Assembly (NCBI GenBank): GCA_016699835.1
Contig: CP064987.1
Coordinates: 3,038,001-3,102,000, forward strand
Length of the DNA stretch: 64,000 nt
Direction of reading: 5' to 3'
From: Phycisphaerales bacterium
Lineage (GTDB): Bacteria > Planctomycetota > Phycisphaerae > Phycisphaerales > UBA1924
The stretch's first letter is position 1, and every line of letters begins with the position of its first letter. Shown here in pieces: positions 1-8,740 of the stretch. The notes below the pieces were generated by a model. The model saw only the letters and a list, made by a program, of their open reading frames with translations, ran no database searches and had not been told where the DNA came from. A program made the translations under genes and the position numbers.

Positions 1-684
1 ACACAAGCGACGGAGAAGATCGCGAGGATGGCGGTCGAGCCGATCGTCTCGGGGATGACCGTGGGCCTGGGGAGCGGGCGCAACGCCGAACGTGCCGTCA
101 AGATGCTCGCCCAGCGCGTGCTCGACGAGCGACTCGACATCCGCTGCGTCTGTACGTCCACGCCGACGGAGATCCTCGCGATCGGCCTTGGACTCAACGC
201 GATCCCCTTCGCCGAGGTCGAGTCGGTGGACTATCTCTTCGACGGGGCGGCCGAGGTCGATCACTCGCTGCGGATGCTCAAGGGGACATACGCCGCGATC
301 ACGCGACAGCGCCTGGTCGCCCGCGTCTGCAAGCGGTGTGTGTACATCGCGCCGATCGAGAAACTCTCGGAGCGTCTGGGAACCAACGCGTTGCTCTCCC
401 TGACCCTCGTTCCCTTCGGGATGGTCTCGATTCGCAACACGCTCCGCGACATGGGCCTCTCGGGCGTCATCCGGCGAGATATCGACGGCAAACTCGTCTC
501 GACCGACGGTGGCGGCGTGATGCTCGACCTTCAGATCCCGCCCGATCGCGACATCGAGGAACTCGCCGCCGAACTCGACACCGTGGTCGGCGTCGTCGAT
601 CACGGGATCTTCCTGACCGAGGCGGACGAGATCCTGCTCGATTGCCACAACGGCGAGGTCCGCCGAATGGTCCGACCGGCGTAG
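1..684 (+). CDS. Ribose-5-phosphate isomerase A-like protein, 5' end cut off
   Basis: RpiA interconverts ribose 5-phosphate and ribulose 5-phosphate in the pentose phosphate pathway. The frame is open to the window edge, and family members have about ten residues before the GLGSG loop, so the true start probably lies upstream; the first internal ATG is at 28. Counted from that ATG, the phosphate loop GLGSGRN is at 13-19 and the DGAAE motif at 72-76. Aligned with E. coli RpiA, D72 and K85 match Asp81 and Lys94. The position of Asp84 is Ala75, and that of the catalytic base Glu103 is Gln94. The usual KGGG is KGTY and TDNGN is TDGGG. The fold is clear, but isomerase activity is doubtful. The next gene starts 3 bases after the stop. 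Confidence 0.8.
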   Translation, partial: TQATEKIARMAVEPIVSGMTVGLGSGRNAERAVKMLAQRVLDERLDIRCVCTSTPTEILAIGLGLNAIPFAEVESVDYLFDGAAEVDHSLRMLKGTYAAITRQRLVARVCKRCVYIAPIEKLSERLGTNALLSLTLVPFGMVSIRNTLRDMGLSGVIRRDIDGKLVSTDGGGVMLDLQIPPDRDIEELAAELDTVVGVVDHGIFLTEADEILLDCHNGEVRRMVRPA

Positions 685-687
685 TCG

Positions 688-1962
688 ATGCCGCAACCTC
701 CAACGAGCCTCGATCCACCGTCCACGCGAGTCGAGGCGCTCGATGCGCTGCGTGCCGGGGCCATGGTGCTGGGTGTCCTGCTGCATGCCAGCGTCCCGTA
801 CATGCACGCACCCATGCGCGGCCTGCTCATGCCCGTGAATCAGCCCGCAACCGGGCAAACGATCGACGCGATCTTCTGGAGCATCCACACCTTCCGGATG
901 CCGCTCTTCTTCTTTATCTCAGGCTTGGTGAGCGTGGCGGCGATCCGTCGTCGTGGCGTCTCAAAGTTCATTCGTGGGCGATGGACGCGTGTGGGCCTGC
1001 CGCTCCTGATCGGGGCGCCGGCGCTCCTGTTCCTGTTCTACCCCATCTGGCTCTGGGGTTGGATCGAGCGAGGCTGGACCACCTGGAGGCAGTTCCGCCG
1101 ACTCAAGCAGAACATCCACGTCCAGGCCGACGCCTGGGGTCTGTACCACTTCTGGTTCCTTGAGTATCTATTGATCTATGGCGTGGGTCTGTGGCTCGCG
1201 TGGCTGGTGTGGGATCGCCTGCGATCGAGCCTGGCGAGAAGGACTCTGGTTGATTCGGATACATCCACGCCTGTGACCGGATCGTTCTCCACCGCACGTG
1301 ATCATCGTGGAATCATCCTCTGGTTGTCCGCTGTCGTCGTGGCGGCACTCCCGTTGGCGATGCTCCTCCATGCCGATCCGCAACTCTTCACCGAGTTTCG
1401 CAACTCGTTCCTTCCCGATCCGTCTCTCCTCACGTACTACGCGATCTTCTATGTGCTGGGATGTTTCTGTCGCCTCTCCTGGCTTGGCACGCTCTCGAAG
1501 GCGTGGCCGCCGATGCTCCTGATCGGTATTGCATGCAGCGCGTGGGTCGTGTCGATGATGCTGGGTCGCGTGGACGAGACGGCCGAAGGGCTGGTCCAGG
1601 CGACGATCGAGGCGGACGGGCGGCAAACGCGCTGGGAGTGGTGCCTCGCGATCTCAGGACTCGCTATGACGCTGGGGCTCGTCGGTCTGGTCCACGCGAC
1701 CGTGCGACGACTCGGACCGGTCGCTCGTTTCCTCGTGGACTCGTCCTATTGGGTCTACCTCACCCACGTCGGCTGGGTGGGACTGGTCTCGATGCTCATC
1801 CGGAACGTGGATCAACCGCCCGGAGTCAAGGCGGCCATCGTGATGCTGACCGCCGTGGCGGGCACACTCCTCACGTTCCTCGTGGTCCGACGAACGCGAC
1901 TGATCGAGTATCTCGGTTCCTACCCGTCGACCCGCCAACGGATACACAATTCTGACCCCTGA
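688..1962 (+). CDS. Membrane acyltransferase, acyltransferase 3 / OpgC-like
   Basis: Protein of 424 residues with about ten hydrophobic segments. It belongs to the acyltransferase 3 family, which moves acyl groups onto sugars and glycans in the envelope. The N-terminal block (RVEALDALRA, then a segment ending LLHAS) has the Arg and His typical of the family, followed by FRMPLFFFISG at about residues 70-80. A hydrophilic insert is at about 165-205. The overall arrangement resembles OpgC/MdoC, which succinylates periplasmic glucans, but the substrate cannot be read from the sequence. It starts 3 bases after the rpiA-like gene and is probably cotranscribed with it. The 3' end runs up to the terminator of the opposing tRNA-Ala. 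Confidence 0.8.
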   Translation: MPQPPTSLDPPSTRVEALDALRAGAMVLGVLLHASVPYMHAPMRGLLMPVNQPATGQTIDAIFWSIHTFRMPLFFFISGLVSVAAIRRRGVSKFIRGRWTRVGLPLLIGAPALLFLFYPIWLWGWIERGWTTWRQFRRLKQNIHVQADAWGLYHFWFLEYLLIYGVGLWLAWLVWDRLRSSLARRTLVDSDTSTPVTGSFSTARDHRGIILWLSAVVVAALPLAMLLHADPQLFTEFRNSFLPDPSLLTYYAIFYVLGCFCRLSWLGTLSKAWPPMLLIGIACSAWVVSMMLGRVDETAEGLVQATIEADGRQTRWEWCLAISGLAMTLGLVGLVHATVRRLGPVARFLVDSSYWVYLTHVGWVGLVSMLIRNVDQPPGVKAAIVMLTAVAGTLLTFLVVRRTRLIEYLGSYPSTRQRIHNSDP

Positions 1963-1968
1963 TCCAAC

Positions 1969-1997
1969 AAAAACGCCCGACCAGGAAGGCCGGGCGA
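1969..1997 (-). terminator. Rho-independent terminator of tRNA-Ala
   Basis: On the minus strand a GC-rich hairpin (CGCCCG, one mismatch, then CC, loop AGGAA) is followed by a run of five T. It lies 10 bases beyond the 3' end of the tRNA gene. Confidence 0.7.
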
Positions 1998-2006
1998 CGG
2001 ACGAAG

Positions 2007-2079
2007 TGGAGCGGAGGGGAGTCGAACCCCCGACCTCATCATTGCGAACGATGCGCTCTACCAACTGAGCTACCGCCCC
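2007..2079 (-). tRNA. tRNA-Ala (anticodon CGC)
   Basis: A 73-base cloverleaf on the minus strand. The acceptor stem is GGGGCGG with CCGCTCC, the D arm is GCTC/GAGC, the anticodon stem is CATCG/TGATG with loop TTCGCAA, and the T arm is GGGGG/CCCCT around TTCGACT. Anticodon CGC reads the alanine codon GCG. The 3' CCA is not encoded. A terminator follows directly. Confidence 0.95.
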
Positions 2080-2289
2080 GTCCTTGGGCCGATCGGGTGC
2101 CGTGGGGAGGGCGATCCGATCAGAGGCGGGCATTGTAGCGGGCGCCCGGGGTTTGGCGACTCCTTTTCACACCATCGGCATCCCAATCAATATCCAAACC
2201 GTGGCGCGCCCGGTACAGTCAGTTGTCGTTCCGACATTCGTGGTGCGGCATCTGGTCAACAGGCACGCCGAGCATTGTGGAGTACTCCG

Positions 2290-3363
2290 ATGAAGAGTGG
2301 TTGGTCATGGAATGCGGGTTGGGTCGCGTTACTGGCGTTCCTGGTGGCGTGCACACAGATGCACGCCATGGCGAGGGCGAGTGATGTCGAGCCGGCGCCG
2401 CTGCGTGTGGTGGTGACCGTGCCGCCGCTCGCGGGATTGGTGAGACCGTTGCTCGCCGAGATCGATCCAAAGGCCGAGGTGCGTGTGCTCCTCGCCGGTG
2501 GGCAGAGCGCTCACGGGATGGAACCGACGCCCTCGGACATCGCGGCGATCGCGAGGTGCGACGTGCTGGTGTACGTCGGCCTGAATCTCGAGCCACGCGT
2601 GGCGGCGATGGTGCGAGAGAAGCCCGTGGAGCGTCGCCAGGTCGTCTGCTTCGCCGAAGTTGTGGGGTTGCAGGATAAGGGCAAGCCCGAGCCGAATACG
2701 CCCGCGGCGAGCTCGAAGCCGAAGCCTGCGGGGAAGGACACGGGTCATGACGATCACGATCACGACCATGATCACGACGATTGTGACGAGCACAACCACG
2801 CGGCCCCCGGGTATGTCGATCAGCACCTCTGGCTCGATCCGGCGCTCGTTCGCCGCCTCGTAACCGCGATCGGTGAGGCGATCCAGAACGCGTGCGCGAA
2901 CCGCGGGACGCTCGACGACGCGATGAAGTCCCGCCTCGATGCCGCCGTCGTGAAACTCCAGAAAACCATCGACGATGTCGACGCGGCGTATCGCGCCCGC
3001 CTGGAGGTATGCAAGGGCCGTGCCTTCGTCACCCATCACAACGCGTTTTCGCGTCTCGCGGATCGCTATGGCCTCAAGGTCGCCGCGACGATCCGCCTCA
3101 CCGAGACCACCGAGCCGACCGCGAGCGAACTCAAAGAGGTGGTTGAAGCCATCGCCCGCGAGAAGGTGCGTGCGATCTTCTATGAGCCGCAGATGGACCC
3201 CAAGCCCGCCCGTCGGATCGCGGAGATCGCTCGAATCCAGATTGGCGAGCTCGACCCATTGGGAAGTCCCGACCAGACGAGTTGGGCGACGCTCATGGAG
3301 AAGAATCTGACCTCGCTGGTGGCGGGGCTGTCCGACTCGCCCGCGCCGTCCACGACGCCGTAG
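2290..3363 (+). CDS. Zinc-type ABC transporter substrate-binding protein (ZnuA-like)
   Basis: Periplasmic binding protein of the cluster 9 metal family, which captures Zn2+ or Mn2+. The ATG at 2290 is preferred over 2275 because GGAG lies 8 bases upstream and the product then opens with a signal peptide (residues 1-27, ending in AMA). Family landmarks in order are the first metal His in SAHGMEP, an acidic His-rich loop (HDDHDHDHDHDD), HLWLDP, HHNAFSRLADRYGL, and EPQMDP near the end. The long His loop is typical of zinc rather than manganese importers. The ATPase and permease genes follow. No obvious Zur box was seen upstream. Confidence 0.92.
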   Translation: MKSGWSWNAGWVALLAFLVACTQMHAMARASDVEPAPLRVVVTVPPLAGLVRPLLAEIDPKAEVRVLLAGGQSAHGMEPTPSDIAAIARCDVLVYVGLNLEPRVAAMVREKPVERRQVVCFAEVVGLQDKGKPEPNTPAASSKPKPAGKDTGHDDHDHDHDHDDCDEHNHAAPGYVDQHLWLDPALVRRLVTAIGEAIQNACANRGTLDDAMKSRLDAAVVKLQKTIDDVDAAYRARLEVCKGRAFVTHHNAFSRLADRYGLKVAATIRLTETTEPTASELKEVVEAIAREKVRAIFYEPQMDPKPARRIAEIARIQIGELDPLGSPDQTSWATLMEKNLTSLVAGLSDSPAPSTTP

Positions 3364-3491
3364 TGCCGTGATGCCGGGCGATACACTACCTTCTACCACC
3401 GGCCGATGCGGCACCTGTTGTGAATGAGTGGTGTGTGGATTGGGCGTGCTATTGACGCGTGGTGGTGTGCGAGAGTCCCTAGGAGCCGCGG

Positions 3492-4412
3492 GTGCAGAGT
3501 CTCGGCGAGTCCAGTTCCGCGGGGCAATCGGCCATCGGGGCGTCCGGTACGCACGCAATCGAGTACAGCGGTGTGACCTTCGCCTATGGGCACGCGGACA
3601 CACCCGCGATCAAGGACGTCACGCTCACGGTTCACGAGGGCGAGCGGCTCGGCGTCCTCGGGCCCAATGGCGGCGGGAAGAGCACCCTCCTCAAACTCAC
3701 GATGGGTTTACTCAGCGGCAACAGCGGCTCGATCCGCGTGCTGGGGATGACGCCGCAGCGTGCCCGGCGGGCGCGCGTCATCGGCTATGTCCCCCAGCGT
3801 TACGAGGGCGAATCGCGATTTCCGGTGAGCGGGTTCCAGGTTGTGCTGATGGCGAGCGCGTCGGGCACGCCGTGGTACTCGCGCACACCACAATCTGCAT
3901 TGGACGCGGCCCGCGAGGCGATCGATGCGGTGGGGGCTTCGGGATTCAGCGATCGGCCCATCGGCACGCTCTCTGGGGGGCAGGTGCAGCGAATCATGAT
4001 CGCGCGGGCGCTCTCGATCCGCCCGAAAATTCTGATACTCGATGAGCCGCTCGTCGGTGTCGACGTCGCGGGGCAGCAGCAGTTCGCCGACCTGCTCGCG
4101 AACCTCCACCGCTCGTACCGATTGACGACCGTAGTGGTCAGCCACGACATCCGCACGATCGCCGCAGGCAGTGACACCGTCGCGTGCCTGGCACGCACGC
4201 TCCACTCGCACACGGCACCCTCCGGCCTCACGCCTGAGGTTCTGGGCGAGGTCTTCCGCCACGACGTCGCGGCGATCTTCGGCGATGTGCACGTCCACGC
4301 CCATCCCGCCGACGCTTGCACCGACCCCTCGCACACGCACCCGCCGCTCATGCTCCGCGGGCCAAGCATCTCGGCGAGCAAGCCCAGCCAGGAGAGCACG
4401 CGCCAGCCATGA
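3492..4412 (+). CDS. Zinc-type ABC transporter ATP-binding protein (ZnuC-like)
   Basis: ATPase that powers the metal importer. Walker A is GPNGGGKST at about 58-66, the signature is LSGGQVQR, Walker B is ILILDEP, and the H-loop is VVVSHD. The start is GTG at 3492, with AGGAG six bases upstream. Unlike typical ZnuC, the C-terminus carries a His-rich tail (DVHVHAHPADAC, then SHTHPP), which could bind metal. The stop overlaps the start of the permease gene in an ATGA, so translation is probably coupled. The gap of about 128 bases after the binding-protein gene has no terminator. Confidence 0.92.
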   Translation: MQSLGESSSAGQSAIGASGTHAIEYSGVTFAYGHADTPAIKDVTLTVHEGERLGVLGPNGGGKSTLLKLTMGLLSGNSGSIRVLGMTPQRARRARVIGYVPQRYEGESRFPVSGFQVVLMASASGTPWYSRTPQSALDAAREAIDAVGASGFSDRPIGTLSGGQVQRIMIARALSIRPKILILDEPLVGVDVAGQQQFADLLANLHRSYRLTTVVVSHDIRTIAAGSDTVACLARTLHSHTAPSGLTPEVLGEVFRHDVAAIFGDVHVHAHPADACTDPSHTHPPLMLRGPSISASKPSQESTRQP

Positions 4413-5401
4413 ACATCGTCACGTACCTCACCGATCCGACCTGTGCGCCGATGTTTCTCCCGGCGTTTGTGGCCGCGCCGGCGCTCGCGATCCTTTGCGG
4501 TCTGCTCACGTCGCTCGTGGTGCTCAAGCGAATGGCGTTCATTGGGCAGGGCGTGTCGCACGCCGCGTTCGGCGGCATCGGCGTGTGGGCGATCCTCGTC
4601 TTCACACTGGGTGGGGCAGCGAGTGGTATCGGGTCTGGCGTGGCCAGTGATACGGGACGCTTTGTCATCGTTGCAGTCTTCTGCGTCGCGGCGGCACTGG
4701 GCATCGGGTTGCTCAGCGAGCGTCGGACGCGGGGTGGCCACGGCGGCGTGCCCGCTTCGACACGAGCCAACACCACGTCGGCCGAGTCTGAATCTTCTTC
4801 GAGTCGACGTGGAACGACAGTCGGCGGCGTGGGACTCGAGGCCGATACGGCAATCGGCATCATCCTCGTCGCGGCGATGGCCCTTGGCGCGGTTCTCATC
4901 AAGGCCTCGCACACGACGCAGTCGTGGGAGTCGTTCCTCTTCGGGTCGATCTGGTCGATCGGCTGGGCCGACGCGATCCTCGCGTGGGCGACGACCCTTG
5001 CAACAGGTGTGACGCTTCTCATCGCACGCCGCCCGTTGATCTTCTGGGCGTATGACGAGAGCGGCGCCCGCGCCTTCGGCATCTCGACACGCGGCGTGCG
5101 AGCCACGCTCATGGTGCTGCTCGCGATCGCCACCGTTGTCGCGATGAAACTCGCCGGCGTCGTTCTCGCGACCGCGCTCCTCGTCGTTCCCGGCGCGGCG
5201 GCGATCGCGGCGTCGAGGCGACTGGCCCGCGTGATGACCCTCGGCGTGGTCTTTGCCATCGTCGGCGTGATGGGTGGCCTGGTCGTGAGTGTCGAGACCG
5301 ATCTGCTTCCCGGGCCAAGCATCGTCGGCGTGCTGCTCGTGTTGTTGGTGATTCCCGCGATGGCTCGGGCAATCAACTCTCGCCGCACGAACCACGCATA
5401 G
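4409..5401 (+). CDS. Zinc-type ABC transporter permease (ZnuB-like)
   Basis: Membrane subunit of the importer, 330 residues and about eight or nine hydrophobic segments. Family landmarks are VVLKRMAFIGQGVSHAAF near residue 35 and the KLAGVVLATALLVVPGAAA stretch in the C-terminal half. The start is the ATG at 4409, which overlaps the stop of the ATPase gene by four bases. A hydrophilic, Ser/Thr-rich insert of roughly 45 residues (about 105-150, from SERRTRGGHGG to the segment before LEADTAIG) interrupts the membrane segments and is not usual for the family. Confidence 0.9.
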   Translation: MNIVTYLTDPTCAPMFLPAFVAAPALAILCGLLTSLVVLKRMAFIGQGVSHAAFGGIGVWAILVFTLGGAASGIGSGVASDTGRFVIVAVFCVAAALGIGLLSERRTRGGHGGVPASTRANTTSAESESSSSRRGTTVGGVGLEADTAIGIILVAAMALGAVLIKASHTTQSWESFLFGSIWSIGWADAILAWATTLATGVTLLIARRPLIFWAYDESGARAFGISTRGVRATLMVLLAIATVVAMKLAGVVLATALLVVPGAAAIAASRRLARVMTLGVVFAIVGVMGGLVVSVETDLLPGPSIVGVLLVLLVIPAMARAINSRRTNHA

Positions 5402-5429
5402 ATCCGGGGTCCTTGAAGAAGGAGCATCG

Positions 5430-5615
5430 ATGAAGGCCGAAACCCTGCTCGCGGAGTTGAATCGATTGCGCAAGGACATCGGCGAGGACACATCGGACCT
5501 CGAATGGCTCGCGGTGCACCACGCGTTTTGCTTCCTGAGTTACAAGATGAGCGAGTTCCAGAAGTACGTCGAGGACGAGAACGCCAAGGGCGCCTTCGAC
5601 GAGTACGAGGGGTGA
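5430..5615 (+). CDS. Small conserved-looking protein of unknown function
   Basis: Encodes 61 residues with a good ribosome binding site (GGAG, 7 bases before the ATG) and high third-position GC. The sequence (MKAETLLAELNRLRKDIG... FDEYEG) is charged and predicted mostly helical, with no signal peptide or membrane segment. It sits 28 bases after the zinc permease gene, and its stop directly abuts the ATG of the monooxygenase gene, so it looks like a genuine operon member. No family was recognised. Confidence 0.65.
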   Translation: MKAETLLAELNRLRKDIGEDTSDLEWLAVHHAFCFLSYKMSEFQKYVEDENAKGAFDEYEG

Positions 5616-6998
5616 ATGAACCCGCCACTTGAGCCCGTACATCAACCCGCCGATCCGCCGAGTGGCGACCGCGTGCGATCGAGCAGTTGCGCTCGGGCAC
5701 GCGGCACATGCGCCGTCGTCGGGTGCGGCACGGCCGGACCCGCGGCGGCGGCGCTCCTCGCCAGGGCGGGTTGGCGCGTGGTCCTTTTCGAGAGGGCGCC
5801 CGAACTCGCGCCCGTCGGCGCGGGGCTTCTGCTCCAGCCTGTGGGGCTTCGCGTGCTCGAAGAGATCGGCGTCCTCAACGAGACGCTCGCTCTGGGTTCT
5901 CGAGTGGACCGCCTCCGCGGACGCACGATTTCGGGCCGTCCCGTCCTCGATGTTTCCTACGGAGAAATCGGTGAGGATATCTTCGGGCTCGGTGTCCAGC
6001 GCTCGATGCTGCTGCGCCAGCTTCTCACCGCCGCGAAACGCGAGGGTGTGGAGGTGCGACTCGGCGTGGACGTGGAACGCATCGAAGAGTCGCCGCGACC
6101 TCGAATCATGGAGAGGGCCTCAACCGATGGACGCCGATCTCGCTCGCATGGCCCGTTCGACCTGGTCATTCTGGGCAGCGGCGCTCGATCCCAACTGCGG
6201 TCGCATGTCTCACCACTCTCCTTGGAACGTCTGTACCCGTGGGGCGCGCTCTGGATGACGGCCGATCTTGAGCCGCACGAACTCCGAAAGACACGCGGAC
6301 GACATGATTCGAGCGGCCCTGTGACTGGCTGCGTTCTCGAGCAGGTGTACGACTCGACGACGAGCATGATCGGCTTCCTCCCCTCGGGCCGCACGCAGCA
6401 TGGGGAACCGGTGCGTGTCAGCGTCTTCTGGAGCGTGCGTGTCTCGGAGATTGATCGTGTCCGCGAGCGTTCGATCGAGGCGTGGCGCCACGAGGCGAGC
6501 GAACTGTGCCGTGCAGTGCTGGGTACGACGATCGACGTTGATCGTGTCGTGGGCCAGTGCGCGACGGGTGCCGACCTGATCCCGGCGACCTACATGGATG
6601 TCGTCTGCGATCGGCTCGTGCGCGGGCGTGTCGTGCTCCTGGGGGACGCGGGACACGCGATGAGCCCGCAACTCGGGCTTGGGGCAAATCTCGCTCTTCT
6701 CGATGCCTCCATACTCGCCCGTATTCTCGACCAGCAGCGTGACATCGACCGCGCCCTCGTCGCCTTCGAGCACGAGGTCCGGGGCACGCACCAGTACTAT
6801 GGCATGGTCTCCCGCCTGCTCACGCCCGTCTTCCAGAGCGACGAGCCGGTCGTGGGGTTCATCCGCGATCTGGCGTACCACGTCTTCGGGCGTGTGCCCC
6901 CCATCCGACGAGAGATGCTCCGAGCGCTCGTCGGAGCGCGGCGAGGATGGTTCCGAACCGAACATACAACTTCCACCCGCGATCAGGCGTATTCCTAA
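5616..6998 (+). CDS. FAD-dependent monooxygenase, UbiH/salicylate hydroxylase type
   Basis: Class A flavoprotein monooxygenase of 460 residues. The FAD-binding Rossmann motif VGCGTAGPAAAALL is at about 34-47 and is followed by the Glu that binds ribose (FERAPE). The second FAD motif, VVLLGDAGHAMSPQLGLGAN, is at about 338-357. Such enzymes hydroxylate aromatic or quinone-like substrates with NAD(P)H; the substrate is unknown here. The first 30 residues precede the Rossmann fold and lack clear structure, so a later start is possible. The ATG follows directly on the stop of the small upstream gene. Confidence 0.87.
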   Translation: MNPPLEPVHQPADPPSGDRVRSSSCARARGTCAVVGCGTAGPAAAALLARAGWRVVLFERAPELAPVGAGLLLQPVGLRVLEEIGVLNETLALGSRVDRLRGRTISGRPVLDVSYGEIGEDIFGLGVQRSMLLRQLLTAAKREGVEVRLGVDVERIEESPRPRIMERASTDGRRSRSHGPFDLVILGSGARSQLRSHVSPLSLERLYPWGALWMTADLEPHELRKTRGRHDSSGPVTGCVLEQVYDSTTSMIGFLPSGRTQHGEPVRVSVFWSVRVSEIDRVRERSIEAWRHEASELCRAVLGTTIDVDRVVGQCATGADLIPATYMDVVCDRLVRGRVVLLGDAGHAMSPQLGLGANLALLDASILARILDQQRDIDRALVAFEHEVRGTHQYYGMVSRLLTPVFQSDEPVVGFIRDLAYHVFGRVPPIRREMLRALVGARRGWFRTEHTTSTRDQAYS

Positions 6999-7077
6999 CT
7001 GTTCTCGCAGCCACTCGCGCCCGGGTTGTCTCTCCGATCGTGTGATACGCTGTCTCGGCATCGACCGGGAGCGACCC

Positions 7078-7938
7078 ATGTACACCAGGTATCGTGACGA
7101 GCAAGCGATGTATCGGAGCAACCGAGGCCCGCAACTGCGGATCTCTCCACGCCTCGTCCTGGCCGCCGTCATCGCGATCGTGACGCTCATCGGCTATTAC
7201 TCGCGCAGCAGCCACAACCCGATCACCGGACGCACCCAGCGTGTGGCGCTCTCGCCGGCCCAGGAGATCGCCCTGGGATTGCAATCCGCGCCGGAAATGG
7301 CCCGGCAGTTCGGCGGGCTTTCCGCGGATCGTGGCGCGACGGCCTTGGTCGAGAGCATCGGCGCCAAACTCGTCGCGGCCCTTCCGCCCGAGGCGCATCC
7401 ATACCCATTCCAGTACCATCTCCTCGCCGACCGGAACACCGTCAATGCCTTCGCTCTCCCCGGAGGGCAGATCTTCATCACCGAGGCCCTTTATTCGCGA
7501 CTGAAGACCGAAGGACAGTTGGCCGGCGTCCTCGGGCACGAGACCGGGCACGTCCTCGCGCGACACTCGGCCGAGCAGATGGCCAAGACGCAACTCGCGC
7601 AAGGCCTCGTCGGCGCCGCCGGCACCGCCGCCTCCGACTACGGCGCGGGCGGCGCCGCCCAGCAGACCGCCGCCGCCGTCGCCCAGTTCTCGCTGATGAA
7701 GTACGGCCGAAACGACGAAATAGAGGCCGACGCGCTCGGCCTGCGGTTCATGCACGCCGCGGGATACGACCCGAGGGCCCTCATCGGTGTGATGCGGATC
7801 CTCGCAGAAGCCAGCGGTGGGAGCGACCGTCCCGAGTTCATGTCGACCCACCCCAACCCGGGAAACCGCATCGAGCAGATCAAGAATGCCATCGCCGAGC
7901 GCTTTCCGCGAGGCGTCCCGGACGGGCTTGTGCCATAG
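7078..7938 (+). CDS. M48 family metalloprotease, membrane anchored
   Basis: Zinc peptidase of 286 residues. The ATG at 7078 has GGGAG eight bases upstream and opens with a short cytoplasmic stretch and one hydrophobic segment (about 23-41), a signal anchor or signal peptide. The zinc motif HETGH is at 154-158 and the third ligand is the Glu of EIEAD at about 214. An NPXGN-like motif (HPNPGNR) lies near the end. The closest known group is the BepA/LoiP-like periplasmic M48 peptidases, which act in outer-membrane protein quality control. It is not an HtpX-type multispanning protein. Confidence 0.88.
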   Translation: MYTRYRDEQAMYRSNRGPQLRISPRLVLAAVIAIVTLIGYYSRSSHNPITGRTQRVALSPAQEIALGLQSAPEMARQFGGLSADRGATALVESIGAKLVAALPPEAHPYPFQYHLLADRNTVNAFALPGGQIFITEALYSRLKTEGQLAGVLGHETGHVLARHSAEQMAKTQLAQGLVGAAGTAASDYGAGGAAQQTAAAVAQFSLMKYGRNDEIEADALGLRFMHAAGYDPRALIGVMRILAEASGGSDRPEFMSTHPNPGNRIEQIKNAIAERFPRGVPDGLVP

Positions 7939-8082
7939 CACCAAGCACGCGGTCATCACACAAACCGCCGACACGGAACGAGTCGCGCCTACCCTTGCCT
8001 CCCCACGATGAATCGGCCTGGGCGAGCGGCGAGTGTTCGCCACCCCAAGGCTCGAACTGACACACAAGACAGGTGCAGACAC

Positions 8083-8553
8083 ATGGAAACGACACTCATC
8101 ATCCTGAAGCCCGACGCCGTCCAGCGTGGTCTCATGGGCCGCATTCTCACCCGCTTCGAGGAGAAGGGCCTGCAAGTCGTCGGCGCAAAGATGATGCAGA
8201 TCTCGTCGCAACTCGCCGAGACGCACTACGAGTCGCACAAGGGCAAGCCCTTCTACGCCGGCCTCGTGAAGTTCATGACCTCCTCGCCCGTCCTGGTTCT
8301 CGCGATCCGCGGCAACGGCGCGATCACCATCGCCCGAAACCTGATGGGCGCGACCTTCGGCAGCAAGGCCAACTCCGGCACCATCCGCGGCGACTTCGGC
8401 GTCTCCAACTCCTTCAACCTCATCCACGGCAGCGACAGCCCCGAGGCCGCCGAGCGCGAACTCAAACTCTTCTTCGGCGCGGGCGAGGTCCTGACCTGGA
8501 GCCGCGCGGGCGACGCGTGGGTCTATGACATGTCCGGCGGCAAACCCGAGTAA
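8083..8553 (+). CDS. ndk: Nucleoside diphosphate kinase
   Basis: Transfers the gamma phosphate between nucleoside tri- and diphosphates through a phosphohistidine. The 156-residue protein starts METTLIILKPDAVQRGLMGR and has the catalytic His115 in NLIHGSD. The MGAT segment and the conserved RGDF are also present. The start at 8083 fits the family length; an in-frame ATG at 8008 would add 25 residues that match nothing. The ribosome binding site is weak (AGGTG). Confidence 0.97.
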   Translation: METTLIILKPDAVQRGLMGRILTRFEEKGLQVVGAKMMQISSQLAETHYESHKGKPFYAGLVKFMTSSPVLVLAIRGNGAITIARNLMGATFGSKANSGTIRGDFGVSNSFNLIHGSDSPEAAERELKLFFGAGEVLTWSRAGDAWVYDMSGGKPE

Positions 8554-8740
8554 AGACGAACGCAGGAGACAAGACGAACGCAGAGGTCGCGGAGGGGTTC
8601 AGAGGAAGACAGAGGAAAAATGGGCTTGCGCGCACAGGGCCGGATGAACTACGTCACGCTCTGCGCGCCTTCTCGCTCTTCATTCCCTCTGACTACCTCT
8701 GTGTGCCCTCTGTCTCCCTCCGTGTTCGCCTTCTCGTTCG
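8554..8740 (+). repeat. Purine-rich CGCAGAG-type repeat in two opposed arms
   Basis: Between ndk and the convergent LOG gene the left arm (8554-8622) repeats GAACGCAG, CAGAGG and GGAGG words. The right arm (8680-8740) carries the same kind of words on the other strand (rich in CCTCTG and CCTCCG). The arms are imperfect and could fold back on each other. The right arm supplies the last codons and stop of the LOG gene. Similar CGCAGAG-rich elements are known from several bacterial phyla; no function is established. Confidence 0.55.

Noticed and set aside
2084..2289. A Zur or other metal-repressor box before the zinc-binding-protein gene
   Set aside because: I looked for a palindrome of the known AT-rich type and found none that stands out.
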